Shown piece after piece: positions 36,185 through 45,167 of a stretch of 64,000 bases of DNA. Under the pieces are notes generated by a model. That model had not been told where the DNA came from, made no database searches, and saw nothing but the letters and a program-made list of their open reading frames with translations. The DNA is from Candidatus Bathyarchaeia archaeon (GTDB lineage: Archaea; Thermoproteota; Bathyarchaeia; Bathyarchaeales; DTEX01), in NCBI GenBank assembly GCA_038882715.1, contig JAVZNR010000007.1, positions 1 through 64,000 of the forward strand. The letters are read 5' to 3'. Made by a program: the position numbers and the translations under genes. The stretch's first letter is position 1. Each line of letters starts with the position of its first letter.

Positions 36185-36250
36185 CACCGCTTAACGTACT
36201 TGGCGTTGGCGGTGGCTCAACGGCACCTTCCTCCCGACAACGATACCGAA
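36185..36250 (-). ncRNA. Candidate structured RNA upstream of valS
   Basis: A GC-rich island in AT-rich surroundings. CACCGC (36185-36190) pairs with GCGGTG (36209-36214), and inside it AACG (36193-36196) pairs with CGTT (36204-36207). A BoxA-like CTTTATATTT on the minus strand (36269-36278) would start a transcript near 36246. An ACA follows the hairpin on the minus strand, as in H/ACA-type RNAs. It could also simply be the valS leader. Confidence 0.25.
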
Positions 36251-36326
36251 ATACTATTTCTTTAAGGGAAATATAAAGGTAATTGTTTAAAGGGCAGGTT
36301 TAAGAGTAACATTTTGTGATTACTAT

Positions 36327-37730
36327 TTGTGCGCTCGTTTTGTGACTCAATCTTATAACCAAATTTGCTCTCAATATGGCTCATGGTGGAAAATGTTGGG
36401 CGACATTAAAGTTCCGCGGGGAGAAACGGTTTTCTTGGATGTTGTTGAGGGGAGTTTATATGTGGCTGAAGATGCAACGGTTAAAGCTAAAGAAGGTCTT
36501 CAAAAGATCGCTGTCTTAGGGATGATTCAATGTTATGGTAACTGTGCATTCGACTGCAGCGTATCCTCAGCCATGTTGAGGGGCAAAGATTGTGAGATAA
36601 CTGTTAGGGGAGATTTATTTGTCGAAGGGGCTGTAAAAGTCAAGGACGGCTCGCTCTTCGTGGAAGGTAATGTAAAGGCAAAAGATATTGAAGTCGACAG
36701 AGAGCTGAGGGTTAGAGGAAACTTGAATGCCGGGGATATTGAAGTTGGCGGAAAACTTGATGTAGGCGGAGACATTAACGCTGATAGAATTGATGTTGGT
36801 GGAACATTTGAATCCTATGGGAATGTGAACGCAAAAACCATAAATGTTGGCGGCACGGTTAAAATAGCCGGCTCAACCATCAGCAATCTACTGGATATAG
36901 GCGGATTTTTCTATGGGAAAGGCACCGTTAAAGTGGATAAAATTAGGGTTGGTGGAAAGTTCCACGCTGAATCGGAGGTTTTCTCAGAGCGCTTAGATGT
37001 TGGCGGAGCAGCTGAAATCGCTGGTGGAGAAATAAGAGACAAGATTGATGTTGGTGGGGCGTTCTACTCGAACAGACCATTAGCCTTTAAGTCTATCGAT
37101 GTTGGTGGAAGCGTGAAGTTAACCGGAGCATCTAGGGGAGAGAAAATCGATGTCGGCGGAACGCTGACCGTAGATGGAGACTTAATTTTCAATGAGATAG
37201 ATGTAGGCGGATCAGTCCTAATATCCGGTAGCGCAGAAGGCGTTAAGATAAGCGTTGGCGGAAAATTAAAGGTTGAAGGAAGCTTTAAGTTATCAGGCGA
37301 ACTGGATGTTGGCGGAATTGTGGAGGTAAACGAAGTCTTAGAGGCAGAAGCCATAGATGTTGGCGGAAGCCTAAAGGCTCAGCTTGTAAAAGCTGTCGGC
37401 CCCGTGGATGTTGGTGGAGAGATCGCCACTAAAGAGGGTTTAAGGGCTGAGAGTGTTCGGATAGGTAAGAGGGGCAGAATACGCGGGCCAGTTGTAGCTA
37501 GGGAAGTACGAATTGGTGAGAGGGCTGAAGTAGAGGACATTTATACGGATACTTTAATCATGGAGGAGAGGGCAGTTGCGAGAAACATATATGTTAGGAA
37601 AGCATATTTGGAGAGGGGCTGCAGAATCGTGGGCGAGCTCCAGTACACTGAGGAATTGAAAAGTGAGGAAAACGTCTATTTCGCTAGGGAACCCAAGAAG
37701 GTAGACTCCCTACCAGCCCCACCAATCTAG
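36327..37730 (+). CDS. Beta-helix protein with strict 17-residue DVGG repeats (bactofilin-like)
   Basis: 467 aa (TTG start at 36327; ATG 36393 is possible). After an N-terminal segment containing three cysteines, residues 140-370 consist of repeats with a [DNRS][VI]GG motif (15 copies). Most are spaced exactly 17 residues apart, e.g. IDVGGSVKLTGASRGEK. A 17-residue rung is what a right-handed beta-solenoid of the bactofilin/polymer-forming cytoskeletal family uses. The C-terminal part continues with less regular rungs and ends in a proline-rich tail. There is no signal peptide, so a cytoplasmic polymer or scaffold is likely. Much longer than typical bactofilins (100-200 aa). Confidence 0.7.
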   Translation: MCARFVTQSYNQICSQYGSWWKMLGDIKVPRGETVFLDVVEGSLYVAEDATVKAKEGLQKIAVLGMIQCYGNCAFDCSVSSAMLRGKDCEITVRGDLFVEGAVKVKDGSLFVEGNVKAKDIEVDRELRVRGNLNAGDIEVGGKLDVGGDINADRIDVGGTFESYGNVNAKTINVGGTVKIAGSTISNLLDIGGFFYGKGTVKVDKIRVGGKFHAESEVFSERLDVGGAAEIAGGEIRDKIDVGGAFYSNRPLAFKSIDVGGSVKLTGASRGEKIDVGGTLTVDGDLIFNEIDVGGSVLISGSAEGVKISVGGKLKVEGSFKLSGELDVGGIVEVNEVLEAEAIDVGGSLKAQLVKAVGPVDVGGEIATKEGLRAESVRIGKRGRIRGPVVAREVRIGERAEVEDIYTDTLIMEERAVARNIYVRKAYLERGCRIVGELQYTEELKSEENVYFAREPKKVDSLPAPPI

Positions 37731-37855
37731 ACCATATAATTGTTAGCGAGATATAACGGCGTGATAGATCATTTATCTCGGAAGATTATTCTATCGTAGG
37801 AAACAAGATTTATCTGAAACCTAGAAGCAAAAATTAGGGATGAAAGTGTTCACAG

Positions 37856-38110
37856 TTGAAAAAGAGAACGAGATATGAAATTTATTTTGATGTGTTAGAC
37901 GCTGTTAGGAGAAAGGGCGCTATAACGATAACGAGGCTATCTTATAGCGTGCAGTTACCAGTCGATAGGACAAAGCGCGTAGTTAACTTTCTAGTTTCAA
38001 GGGGTTTATTAAGGGAAGAGAACGTTGGCGATAGGAAAGTTTACAGGTTGACTGAGAGGGGCGGGGCTTTTCTAGAAGCCTTAAAAACTGTTAGAAAGTT
38101 TATTGGTTAG
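37856..38110 (+). CDS. Small winged-helix protein
   Basis: 84 aa with a single winged-helix domain: RRKGAITITRLSYSVQLPVD (helices 2-3), then RGLLREENVGDRKVYRLTERG as the wing. Archaea encode many such one-domain regulators. The start is TTG 37856, with only a weak ribosome-binding site. It converges on the PDCD5-like gene with an 11-bp overlap. Confidence 0.65.
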   Translation: MKKRTRYEIYFDVLDAVRRKGAITITRLSYSVQLPVDRTKRVVNFLVSRGLLREENVGDRKVYRLTERGGAFLEALKTVRKFIG

Positions 38111-38486
38111 AGGTTTCCTCCCTTATCTTCTCTTCTAGGCTTTTTATTTTACCGTGCTCTACAATGTTGATGCGTGTTGGCAGCCTAACCTTATATCCGA
38201 GGCGCAGAAACAATCCATATAATTCTTCACCCGTTATCTTATCCCTAATCTTTCCCTCTAAAATGAGTTTAACAAGGACTTTCTCAATATATTGCGCGAC
38301 TTCAGGATACTGGGCTTTTGCAGCGTTGAAGACCTCCCAAGCCCTATCGACAAAAAATTTATCTAAAACCTCGTATGGATTAACCTCCCTCGGTTTTTCA
38401 GCTTCAGGCTCGGTCTTCTCCATAAGGCGCTTTCTCAGCTCCATAAGCTTCTTGTATCTTATCATTTCGAGCTCCAGATCCGACAT
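38100..38486 (-). CDS. PDCD5-like (double-stranded DNA-binding family) protein
   Basis: 128 aa. The N-terminus (MSDLELEMIRYKKLMELRKR) and the core helices (YPEVAQYIEKVLVKLILEGK, then IRDKITGEELYGLFLRL) resemble the archaeal PDCD5 family. A beta-like extension of about 25 residues follows. The role of archaeal PDCD5 is unclear; links to DNA, chaperonin and translation have been proposed. It lies 60 bp downstream of the aRF1 gene on the same strand, so a shared transcript is likely. The match is by eye. Confidence 0.5.
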   Translation of the reverse strand: MSDLELEMIRYKKLMELRKRLMEKTEPEAEKPREVNPYEVLDKFFVDRAWEVFNAAKAQYPEVAQYIEKVLVKLILEGKIRDKITGEELYGLFLRLGYKVRLPTRINIVEHGKIKSLEEKIREETSNQ

Positions 38487-38546
38487 TTCCCTGAACCCCG
38501 CCTAACCTTATTCCACTTAGAGAAACATAATGTTTCGGGTTTATTA

Positions 38547-39809
38547 TTAATGTTGCTCCATCTTATACCTTAAGATGGCCGCTATACCGCCGAAGGACTT
38601 TAGCAGCATCTGTCCCTCCTCTGTTTCCGGCGATATTATCTCGACTTTTGAGCCAGCAGCCTCGGCTATTTCAGCCAATTCTTCAATTAAATCCTTCTCT
38701 TCAACAACCTCAAGCGTCGGGTTTCCGCACTTAGGGCACTGCTTACCCAGAAGCGACTGTGTAAATCCCATTACCTCATGGCTCCTCATAGATTCGTGAT
38801 AAGTGTATCCGCATGACGTGCAGCTGACCGTTACACGCGTTACATCGATAGCTTCTGACAGCAGTAACGTGTCAACTATACCCGCCTCAAGAACCCTCCT
38901 AACATCTCTTTCGCCGTAAGTCGCTAATCCGGTATCATGTCCAACCTCATAAAGGAATTTTTGAACAATCCTCCTCTCCTCAATGTACCTCACATTCCTC
39001 ATTATTTCCGGAGCTTTCTCAAGGATCTCCTTAACGCCCTGCTCGCCAGTATAAGCCGTGTCAACGACACCTATGATCTTCTCCCTAAGCCTATAATCCA
39101 AGTATTCCCCCTTCTCAAAATCATACTTTGTCGGCCCGGGCCCGCCGATAATTATCCCCTTCAAGTCCTCTATGGGCAGAAAGACCTCATTTGCATGTGA
39201 AGCAACCCTCTTAAAGAACTCTTGAACCTGAGCTTCACGTATACGTTCGAATCGCCTAGCTGACTGTCCGCCAGCCCTATGTTTACCCGGTATACCGGAA
39301 GTTATCTCATCAACTATTTCCAAGCGTCGCCCCTTTATAGTCGCAAACGTTGCTTCGCTTGAATCCACCAGTACAACACCATACGTCTCCTTCTCCTTAA
39401 TTAAATCCTTTAAATGCTCTATGTGGAATCTTGAATCACATCTGTACAGGTAAATGTTTATCGGCTCCGGCGGAACAATAACGTAAGTCTCCATCTTCTC
39501 GCTTCCAGGTCCACCTTGAGGTATGGCGCCGCAGAATATGGCAAGCCCGTTCTCCGGGACCTCCTTGAAGAGCTTGAGTCTCTGGATCACCCGGACTATG
39601 GCGTCCTGCACGTTCTTACGCGTTGTGGTTGATTTAATGTTTGATGCTGTGCCCCACTCGTCTTTAAGCATAGCAATTATCTCGCTTATCTGTCTTCCAG
39701 GCGGAATGTAAAGCGATATGAGCTCTGTTCCTCTCCCCTCTTTTGAGGCCAGAGTCTCCAGTACTTTCTTTAAACGGAATATTTCGAGGGATGTCCTCTT
39801 AGAGCTCAT
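38547..39809 (-). CDS. prf1: Peptide chain release factor aRF1
   Basis: Recognises all three stop codons and triggers peptidyl-tRNA hydrolysis. 420 aa, as usual. The stop-codon reading motif NIKS lies at residues 57-60, the catalytic GGQ in HRAGGQSARRF near 180, and a C-terminal zinc ribbon (CTSCGYTY...CPKCGN) near 340-370. The start is ATG 39809. It is followed by the PDCD5-like gene. Confidence 0.95.
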   Translation of the reverse strand: MSSKRTSLEIFRLKKVLETLASKEGRGTELISLYIPPGRQISEIIAMLKDEWGTASNIKSTTTRKNVQDAIVRVIQRLKLFKEVPENGLAIFCGAIPQGGPGSEKMETYVIVPPEPINIYLYRCDSRFHIEHLKDLIKEKETYGVVLVDSSEATFATIKGRRLEIVDEITSGIPGKHRAGGQSARRFERIREAQVQEFFKRVASHANEVFLPIEDLKGIIIGGPGPTKYDFEKGEYLDYRLREKIIGVVDTAYTGEQGVKEILEKAPEIMRNVRYIEERRIVQKFLYEVGHDTGLATYGERDVRRVLEAGIVDTLLLSEAIDVTRVTVSCTSCGYTYHESMRSHEVMGFTQSLLGKQCPKCGNPTLEVVEEKDLIEELAEIAEAAGSKVEIISPETEEGQMLLKSFGGIAAILRYKMEQH

Positions 39810-39878
39810 TTCTCATACCCGTCAATCATCTTCGTTAGTGAATTATGCTTTCCCTAAAACAATTTAAGAAGCCCTTAA

Positions 39879-40157
39879 TTAGCGTTTAGCCTTACGGCTC
39901 TTCTCCTCTCTCTTCAGTTCTCTCTCAATGCTTCTCAATAGGTGCGGATTATTCAGCAAGATGACTGCCAGGGAATGGGAGCACTTCTTCCTTGAAGCGA
40001 AGCCCGGGCAATTACATGTTACTGAACCATCTAAACTTCTCACAACAGTGTAAGTTCCATGTTCACCAACAACGTTATATATTCCTTCCTCAATCTGCTC
40101 AACTCTTCTTCCATATATAAGGTAATACGCCTTCTCAATAATTTTATCTAGAGTCAA
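39879..40157 (-). CDS. SWIM zinc-finger protein
   Basis: 92 aa. The SWIM pattern CxCx(n)CxH is visible in VTCNCPGFASRKKCSHSLAV (residues about 50-70), preceded by a short beta segment and followed by a basic tail. Archaeal SWIM proteins are associated with DNA recombination or act as small DNA/protein-binding modules. It probably leads the aRF1 gene (about 70-bp gap). Confidence 0.75.
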   Translation of the reverse strand: MTLDKIIEKAYYLIYGRRVEQIEEGIYNVVGEHGTYTVVRSLDGSVTCNCPGFASRKKCSHSLAVILLNNPHLLRSIERELKREEKSRKAKR

Positions 40158-40274
40158 GACCGTTTTTCCTCAAACTAATATAACCATAGGCTCAAATAAA
40201 TTATTTGAAAAGCATTAAATTTTCGACCCCAACTTAATTAAGGTTAGCTTAAAAATGAGCGGGCGGCGTCTTAT

Positions 40275-41261
40275 ATGTGGCAGGGAGCATATCCACCACA
40301 AGCGATCTTCTCTAGAAGAAAATTTAGAAAGGTTCTTTTAAATCCGCCGAAGTTTGAGCCGGGCCACTGGTGTGGTGCAGGTAAACTGTGGTTTGATCCA
40401 TGGGATGAGGAGTTCTGGCTTACGAGTAGACCTAGGGCTGGCGCTGAATTGAGAGGATATGCTCTTGAAATATATCGTTCTCAGGATGGAGAAAACTACA
40501 GTTTAGCTTGGTGTATAAGTAAGGAGGAAATAAGCTCCATTTGCGGTCAAACGGTTAAAAGTATAGAGGGGACTCAGATTTTAAGAGATCCGCTAACTGG
40601 ACGCTACATGCTGTACATCTCAGTCGATGTCTCCGAGAGGAGATGGGAAACATACCTTATGTCCGCGGATGACCCCTCCGGTCCATGGGTTGGCGAAGGC
40701 TTTGTTCTGAGACGCGATGCGGAGTACGATAGCGCTGAAGCTAGGGATCCCACAATCGACATAGTGGATGGAAGATACATATGCCTTTACAAGGCGAGGG
40801 CGGCGGGCGCAAACGTTGTGCATACAGCCTTAGCCTTAAGTAGAGATGGGAGAAACTGGGTTAAGCTGGGTGTGCCGACGGTTAATGGCGTGAAACAGCA
40901 AAATTATCTACTGCTTTATGGCTCCATATTAGCTGGTTGTATGGGACCCGTTTTCATCGGCACCGTGACTAGGGAGGTTATTAATGATGCTGCGCTTACA
41001 GATACCTTTGCAGCCTACACTATAGACCATAGGGGAATGAATCTTGAAACGATATTTGAGGCTAAATGGAAGCCTGGCTCAATATATGAGCATCCAGTCT
41101 ACCCCATACATACTTACGCAGGGGTTGCATATGACTATGCTAAAAATAGATGGCTTATGTGGATAGAGGCCGTGGATCCAACCGCCAGTAAAGAGCTTGG
41201 ACTAAACCTTGAAGTAGATAGACTTTTACTTTATGTAAGCCCGGCTAGAGCCTTCAAGTAA
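40275..41261 (+). CDS. Glycosidase-like five-bladed beta-propeller protein
   Basis: 328 aa. The blade pattern recalls GH43/GH32/GH130-like propellers: LWFDPWDEEFWLTSRP, EIYRSQDGENYSLAW, RDPLTGRYMLYISVD, ARDPTIDIVDGRYICLYKA and YDYAKNRWLMWIEA. Acidic residues at the blade ends could be catalytic, but the family cannot be fixed by eye. There is no signal peptide. It converges on a rhamnonate-dehydratase-like gene, suggesting a sugar-degradation locus. Confidence 0.6.
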   Translation: MWQGAYPPQAIFSRRKFRKVLLNPPKFEPGHWCGAGKLWFDPWDEEFWLTSRPRAGAELRGYALEIYRSQDGENYSLAWCISKEEISSICGQTVKSIEGTQILRDPLTGRYMLYISVDVSERRWETYLMSADDPSGPWVGEGFVLRRDAEYDSAEARDPTIDIVDGRYICLYKARAAGANVVHTALALSRDGRNWVKLGVPTVNGVKQQNYLLLYGSILAGCMGPVFIGTVTREVINDAALTDTFAAYTIDHRGMNLETIFEAKWKPGSIYEHPVYPIHTYAGVAYDYAKNRWLMWIEAVDPTASKELGLNLEVDRLLLYVSPARAFK

Positions 41262-41403
41262 AAGTTGAATCTCTATGGACTAAAACGCGACTTGAGCAAG
41301 AAAAATATTTGCTGTGAGGAAGCAGAGAGCATCATCACTTATTTTAAGCATCGGTATCGCCGAAGAGGTTGATGAAGCCCCGGCTTTAACGCGTAGACTA
41401 ACA

Positions 41404-42606
41404 TTATAGTTCAACTGGATGAAGCCACTCTTCCCTTATTGGGACACCGAAACCAGCGCCGCGGTCAAGCTCAATATATCCGTCTCTCGGAACAGGGTTA
41501 TCTGGATAGGCTTCCTCAAGCGGCACGCCCGGCGGAGAAGATATAAAGAACTCGGCCCAAGGGGTGTTTGGCATAGAATAGGTTAAGTGGAGGCCATATC
41601 GGTCGTTTGCTCCGCCGTGAAGGCAGACCGTGAGTCCAGCTAGGTCGGCTTCATGGCAAATCTTAATGCACGCCGTTAATCCTCCCACCCAATGTATGTC
41701 CGGCTGCAAAATGTCGAGAGCCCTTCTCTCTATGGCTTCTCTGAACCTCCATGGGGAAAACCAATGTTCTACGCCGGCTAAAGAAACCCAGTTTACCCTT
41801 CTCTTAACCGCAACGTAACCGTTTAAATCTTCAGGGATCAGTGGCTCCTCAATCCATCGAAGGTTGTACGGCTTTAGGCGCCTAGCCAACCTTAAAGTGT
41901 ACTCCACGTCAAAGGCCATGTAGCAGTCCAACATTATCTCCACATCCGGTCCGGCAGTATTTCTGGCTTCGGCGACGAGCTTCTCGTTCTCTTTAATTCC
42001 CCAGAAGCCATCCGCAGGACCATACGGGCATGCCAGCTTTATCGCTTTAAAGCCCAGCTCCAAGTACCAGTCAAAATCGTTTCCGGTGGCGTAACAGAAT
42101 ATTTTGTTTCTCGCAGGGCCGCCGATCAGCTCGTGAACTGGAGCCCCATATAGCTTTCCAACCAAATCCCATAGGGCCAAATCGATGCTGCTGATGGCGC
42201 ACATGGCTAGCCCCTCAGAGCCGTAGGGTTTAGTCAGCCTAAACATCATGTCCCATATTTTCTCAATAGCGTAGCAGTCTTCGCCCTGAATCTTCGGCCC
42301 TAAATGATCGCTAATTATAACCGCGGCTGGTTTACCGTAAGAGATCGGGGCGGCCCCCCAGGATCCGTCTTCGGCGATTATCTTCACCCACAGGGTTTCC
42401 CATCCGGGCAGCCAGCTGCTTCTATGCCTTTTATATCTGGGGTACTTAGACATCGGGTTTGCCACCTCAGCGTCAACTATCCAGGGCTGTCTTCTCGGCT
42501 CAGATTTAAATCCGCCTTTCTCCGGCTTTTCGAGCTTTACAACTCTCACCTCTCTTATCTTCAATCCTAAGTCACCATTCGCAGTATTTTTCGGCTTCAC
42601 CGCCAT
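41404..42606 (-). CDS. Enolase-superfamily dehydratase, L-rhamnonate dehydratase-like
   Basis: A 400-aa mandelate racemase/muconate lactonising enzyme family protein. The early MSKYPRY segment, ALWDLVGKLYGAPVHELIGG, the metal ligands in MLDCYMAFD and RWIEEPL and GVEH, then IQPDIHWVGG and CLHGG, follow the layout of RhmD-type sugar-acid dehydratases. These convert L-rhamnonate and related acids to 2-keto-3-deoxy acids. No aldolase is adjacent. Specificity within the family is inference. The start is ATG 42606. Confidence 0.75.
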   Translation of the reverse strand: MAVKPKNTANGDLGLKIREVRVVKLEKPEKGGFKSEPRRQPWIVDAEVANPMSKYPRYKRHRSSWLPGWETLWVKIIAEDGSWGAAPISYGKPAAVIISDHLGPKIQGEDCYAIEKIWDMMFRLTKPYGSEGLAMCAISSIDLALWDLVGKLYGAPVHELIGGPARNKIFCYATGNDFDWYLELGFKAIKLACPYGPADGFWGIKENEKLVAEARNTAGPDVEIMLDCYMAFDVEYTLRLARRLKPYNLRWIEEPLIPEDLNGYVAVKRRVNWVSLAGVEHWFSPWRFREAIERRALDILQPDIHWVGGLTACIKICHEADLAGLTVCLHGGANDRYGLHLTYSMPNTPWAEFFISSPPGVPLEEAYPDNPVPRDGYIELDRGAGFGVPIREEWLHPVEL

Positions 42607-42685
42607 CTTTATTATGGTATTATGGGTTGCAGGGGAATAAAGCTTTAAGTTTCCTTAAATGTGAAATTTTTATGGGGTTCGCGCA

Positions 42686-43348
42686 TTGTGCTCAGATAAA
42701 TCGGAAAAAGAAGAGTTGAAGAATAGGGTTACCGAAATAATCAACCTTTTAGAGAAGGTTCATCCAGACGCGAAGCTGATCTTAAAATGGAGTAATCCAC
42801 TAGAGCTTCTTATCGCAGCGATCCTTGCAGCGCAGTACCGCGACGACCTTGTCAACAAGGTTACTGAGAACCTGTTCAAGAAATATAAGACTGTTAAAGA
42901 CTACGCGAACGCTAGCTTAGAGGAGCTTGAGAACGATATAAGGTCTGTGAGGTTCTGTAGAGTTAAGGCCAGAAACATAAAGAAGGCTTGCCAAATAATA
43001 GTTGAGAAGTATAATGGCGAGATACCTAGAAGAATGGAGGATTTGCTGAGCCTTCCAGGGGTCGCCAGAAAAACAGCTAATATTGTTCTTTCATATGCTT
43101 TCGGCGTCATAGAGGGGATAATAGTTGACACCCATGTCATTAGGGTTTCTAGGAGGCTTGGGTTGACAAACGAGAATGGTCCGGAGAGAATCGAGAAGGA
43201 TTTAATGGAAATAGTTCCCAGAGATAAGTGGCTTAGGTTCGCTGATCTACTAATATTTCATGGCAGAAGAATATGCGTGGCAAGGCGCCCTAAATGCGGC
43301 GAATGCATACTTAACGGAATCTGCCCCTCAGCCTCTACGGGACAATAG
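42686..43348 (+). CDS. nth: Endonuclease III (DNA glycosylase/AP lyase)
   Basis: A base-excision repair enzyme for oxidised pyrimidines, 220 aa. The helix-hairpin-helix LLSLPGVARKTANIVLSYAF holds the region before the catalytic Asp (VDTHVIRVSRRLGL). The C-terminal four-cysteine pattern C-x6-C-x2-C-x5-C in CVARRPKCGECILNGICP binds a [4Fe-4S] cluster. The catalytic Lys is expected within the HhH/TAN region. The start is TTG 42686. It converges on the CDF transporter gene. Confidence 0.92.
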   Translation: MCSDKSEKEELKNRVTEIINLLEKVHPDAKLILKWSNPLELLIAAILAAQYRDDLVNKVTENLFKKYKTVKDYANASLEELENDIRSVRFCRVKARNIKKACQIIVEKYNGEIPRRMEDLLSLPGVARKTANIVLSYAFGVIEGIIVDTHVIRVSRRLGLTNENGPERIEKDLMEIVPRDKWLRFADLLIFHGRRICVARRPKCGECILNGICPSASTGQ

Positions 43349-43362
43349 TTCAATGTAAGCTA

Positions 43363-44772
43363 TTAGGAACGCGCCCCCTCATCTCCCGGCTCCATATGTA
43401 CTGAAACAATTGTTTCAGAAGCCCTATTCTTGATGGCTTCCTCTATCTCAGTGGCCATTTCATGCGCTTCCTCAACCGAAGTCTCCTCGCCAAGAGAGCA
43501 TTCAATATTGATGTAGCGTTTACCATCCGCGGTGTAAGATATCACGCGCTTAACCCTTATTTTACCCCCATGTTTCTCGGCAGCCGCCTGTGTAAGCGCC
43601 TCCACCTCCTTCTCATCCAACACGTAGCCCTTATTTAGCTCGATGTTTGACGGCTCTATGTGGACAAATATGTTTTCAATGTTACTCATGTTTCTGCGAA
43701 TAGTTTCCTCGATTCTATCTGCCAGCTTGTGGGCTTCACTTATAGGCGTTGATGGGTCTACCTGCACGTGCAATATAACGTAGATTTTCCCATCATGATG
43801 GGATATGTTTACATCGTGAATTCCTTTCACGTCTCTAAATTTGCCCACAAGCTTCTCGATGAACTCCTTCGTGGACATTCCCCTCATGCCCACCGGCTCT
43901 ATGTGGAAATATATGTCCACGTCTTTGAACTCCCTTCTGATGCCGTCTTCTACCCTGCTTGCGAAGCCATGTGCTTCCTCAAAACCTATATAGTCTGGGA
44001 TTTTAAGAGTAGCTCTAACATATAGCTTTCCGCCGATCTCCCTAACTTTCAGGTTTTCGTAGCTGAATAAGCCTCCGCTGACCTTTGAGATTTCTTCCCT
44101 GATCTTTGCAACAGTTTCTTTAGGCGCTATGTCGCTGAGCTCCATGGCGTTGCTCCAGATGAGCCTAGCGCTTAACGAAATTAGGAGAGCGCTTAATATC
44201 AGTGAGGCTAGGGGGTCTCCATAAAATATCCCATGTGTTGAGAGCCAGTAGCCTAAAAGCGCGATAATAGTTGAACCTAGGTCTGAAAGCGCGTGGTAAA
44301 AGCCAGCCGATATGGTTGGGCTTCTTTCAGAGACAGATCTGAAAATCAATATTCTCAATAAATCTATTAGAAACGTGTATGTTAAAGTGATGTATCCAGC
44401 TAAGTTAAGGTCGAGCTTAATGTAAGACTCGACCCTAAAGATCCTGAGAATCGACTCGGCAGCGATATAGGCTGCTAACACCATTAGCGTGAAGCCGCCG
44501 ATTAATCCGCCCAGCAACTCAAACTTTTCATGACCATACATATGGTTTTCATCAGGGGGCTTAAGTGCCGCGCGCACCGAAACCAGAAGCATAAACGATG
44601 ATAACGTGTCGAATAAAGCGTGTAGAGCGTCGCTCAATATTGCGAGGCTGTTAACGATTAAGCCTGAAAACAATTCTGCAAGGAAGACGCTCATGATCGC
44701 TAGAGTAGAGTATTTTAGCGCCTCAGCCTTCCTAATATTTCCGCTCCCTAAAGCCTGCACATGCATCCTCAC
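43363..44772 (-). CDS. Cation diffusion facilitator with three tandem C-terminal dimerisation domains
   Basis: A 469-aa metal-ion/proton antiporter of the CDF family. Six membrane helices occupy residues 20-205, with metal-site segments such as LSDALHALFDTLSS and YHALSDLGST. The cytoplasmic part contains three successive ZT-dimer-like domains of about 75-85 residues: one ending FHIEPVG, one ending VHIEPSN, and one ending VHMEPGDE. Each has the EEAH or SEAH helix. Most CDF proteins have one. The metal (Zn, Fe, Mn or Co) is not assigned. Confidence 0.88.
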   Translation of the reverse strand: MRMHVQALGSGNIRKAEALKYSTLAIMSVFLAELFSGLIVNSLAILSDALHALFDTLSSFMLLVSVRAALKPPDENHMYGHEKFELLGGLIGGFTLMVLAAYIAAESILRIFRVESYIKLDLNLAGYITLTYTFLIDLLRILIFRSVSERSPTISAGFYHALSDLGSTIIALLGYWLSTHGIFYGDPLASLILSALLISLSARLIWSNAMELSDIAPKETVAKIREEISKVSGGLFSYENLKVREIGGKLYVRATLKIPDYIGFEEAHGFASRVEDGIRREFKDVDIYFHIEPVGMRGMSTKEFIEKLVGKFRDVKGIHDVNISHHDGKIYVILHVQVDPSTPISEAHKLADRIEETIRRNMSNIENIFVHIEPSNIELNKGYVLDEKEVEALTQAAAEKHGGKIRVKRVISYTADGKRYINIECSLGEETSVEEAHEMATEIEEAIKNRASETIVSVHMEPGDEGARS

Positions 44773-44985
44773 TATTATTGTGGATCAGAGATTTAAGGTT
44801 ATACTTGCACGCACGCTGAAACCTAGATTGCAAAAATTTTTCAGCATTGAGATCTATGCCAGAAAAATAAATGAGTGCAGTCATTTACATACATTCAAGT
44901 TTTGATAAATACTGCCCGTATCCTGAGATACTATCACCATAAATAAGATAAAACGTGAATCGGAAAAGCGGCAGGATTGGATTTT

Positions 44986-45092
44986 TGGCGGGCCCGCCGG
45001 GATTTGAACCCGGGATCTCCGGCTCCGGAGGCATGCACGCCTTTGCTTCTTCTCTGGCTCGGTGCCTTGGATCCTGGCTAGGCCACGGGCCC
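44986..45092 (-). tRNA. tRNA-Arg(CCG) with a non-canonical intron at position 29/30, CCA encoded
   Basis: On the minus strand the acceptor GGGCCCG/CGGGCCC, D arm GCCT/AGGC, T arm CCGGG/CCCGG, discriminator G and CCA are clear. The anticodon stem pairs only after a 27-nt intron (45033-45059) between positions 29 and 30 is removed. It then reads CCGGC/GCCGG with loop CTCCGGA, giving anticodon CCG. The splice sites fit a bulge-helix-bulge: GCAC pairs with GTGC as the 4-bp centre, with 3-nt bulges CGA and ATG each cut after their second base. The intron-side outer helix is short (GCC/GGC). Confidence 0.9.
45033..45059 (-). other. 27-nt tRNA intron (position 29/30)
   Basis: The intervening sequence is bounded by relaxed bulge-helix-bulge splice sites. 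Removing it restores a perfect 5-bp anticodon stem. Introns away from 37/38 are common in Thermoproteales and related TACK archaea and need a broad-specificity splicing endonuclease. Confidence 0.85.
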
Positions 45093-45167
45093 CGTGTTCT
45101 CGTTATTTATGTTTGCCTTTAAGCGAATATTTTTCTGGAGGATAATTTATGTCTTCGCTTGCGGCTG

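Noticed and set aside
41262-41403. C/D-box sRNA on the minus strand near 41331-41337
   Set aside because: A perfect GTGATGA C box is present, but no D box (CTGA) follows at a suitable distance.
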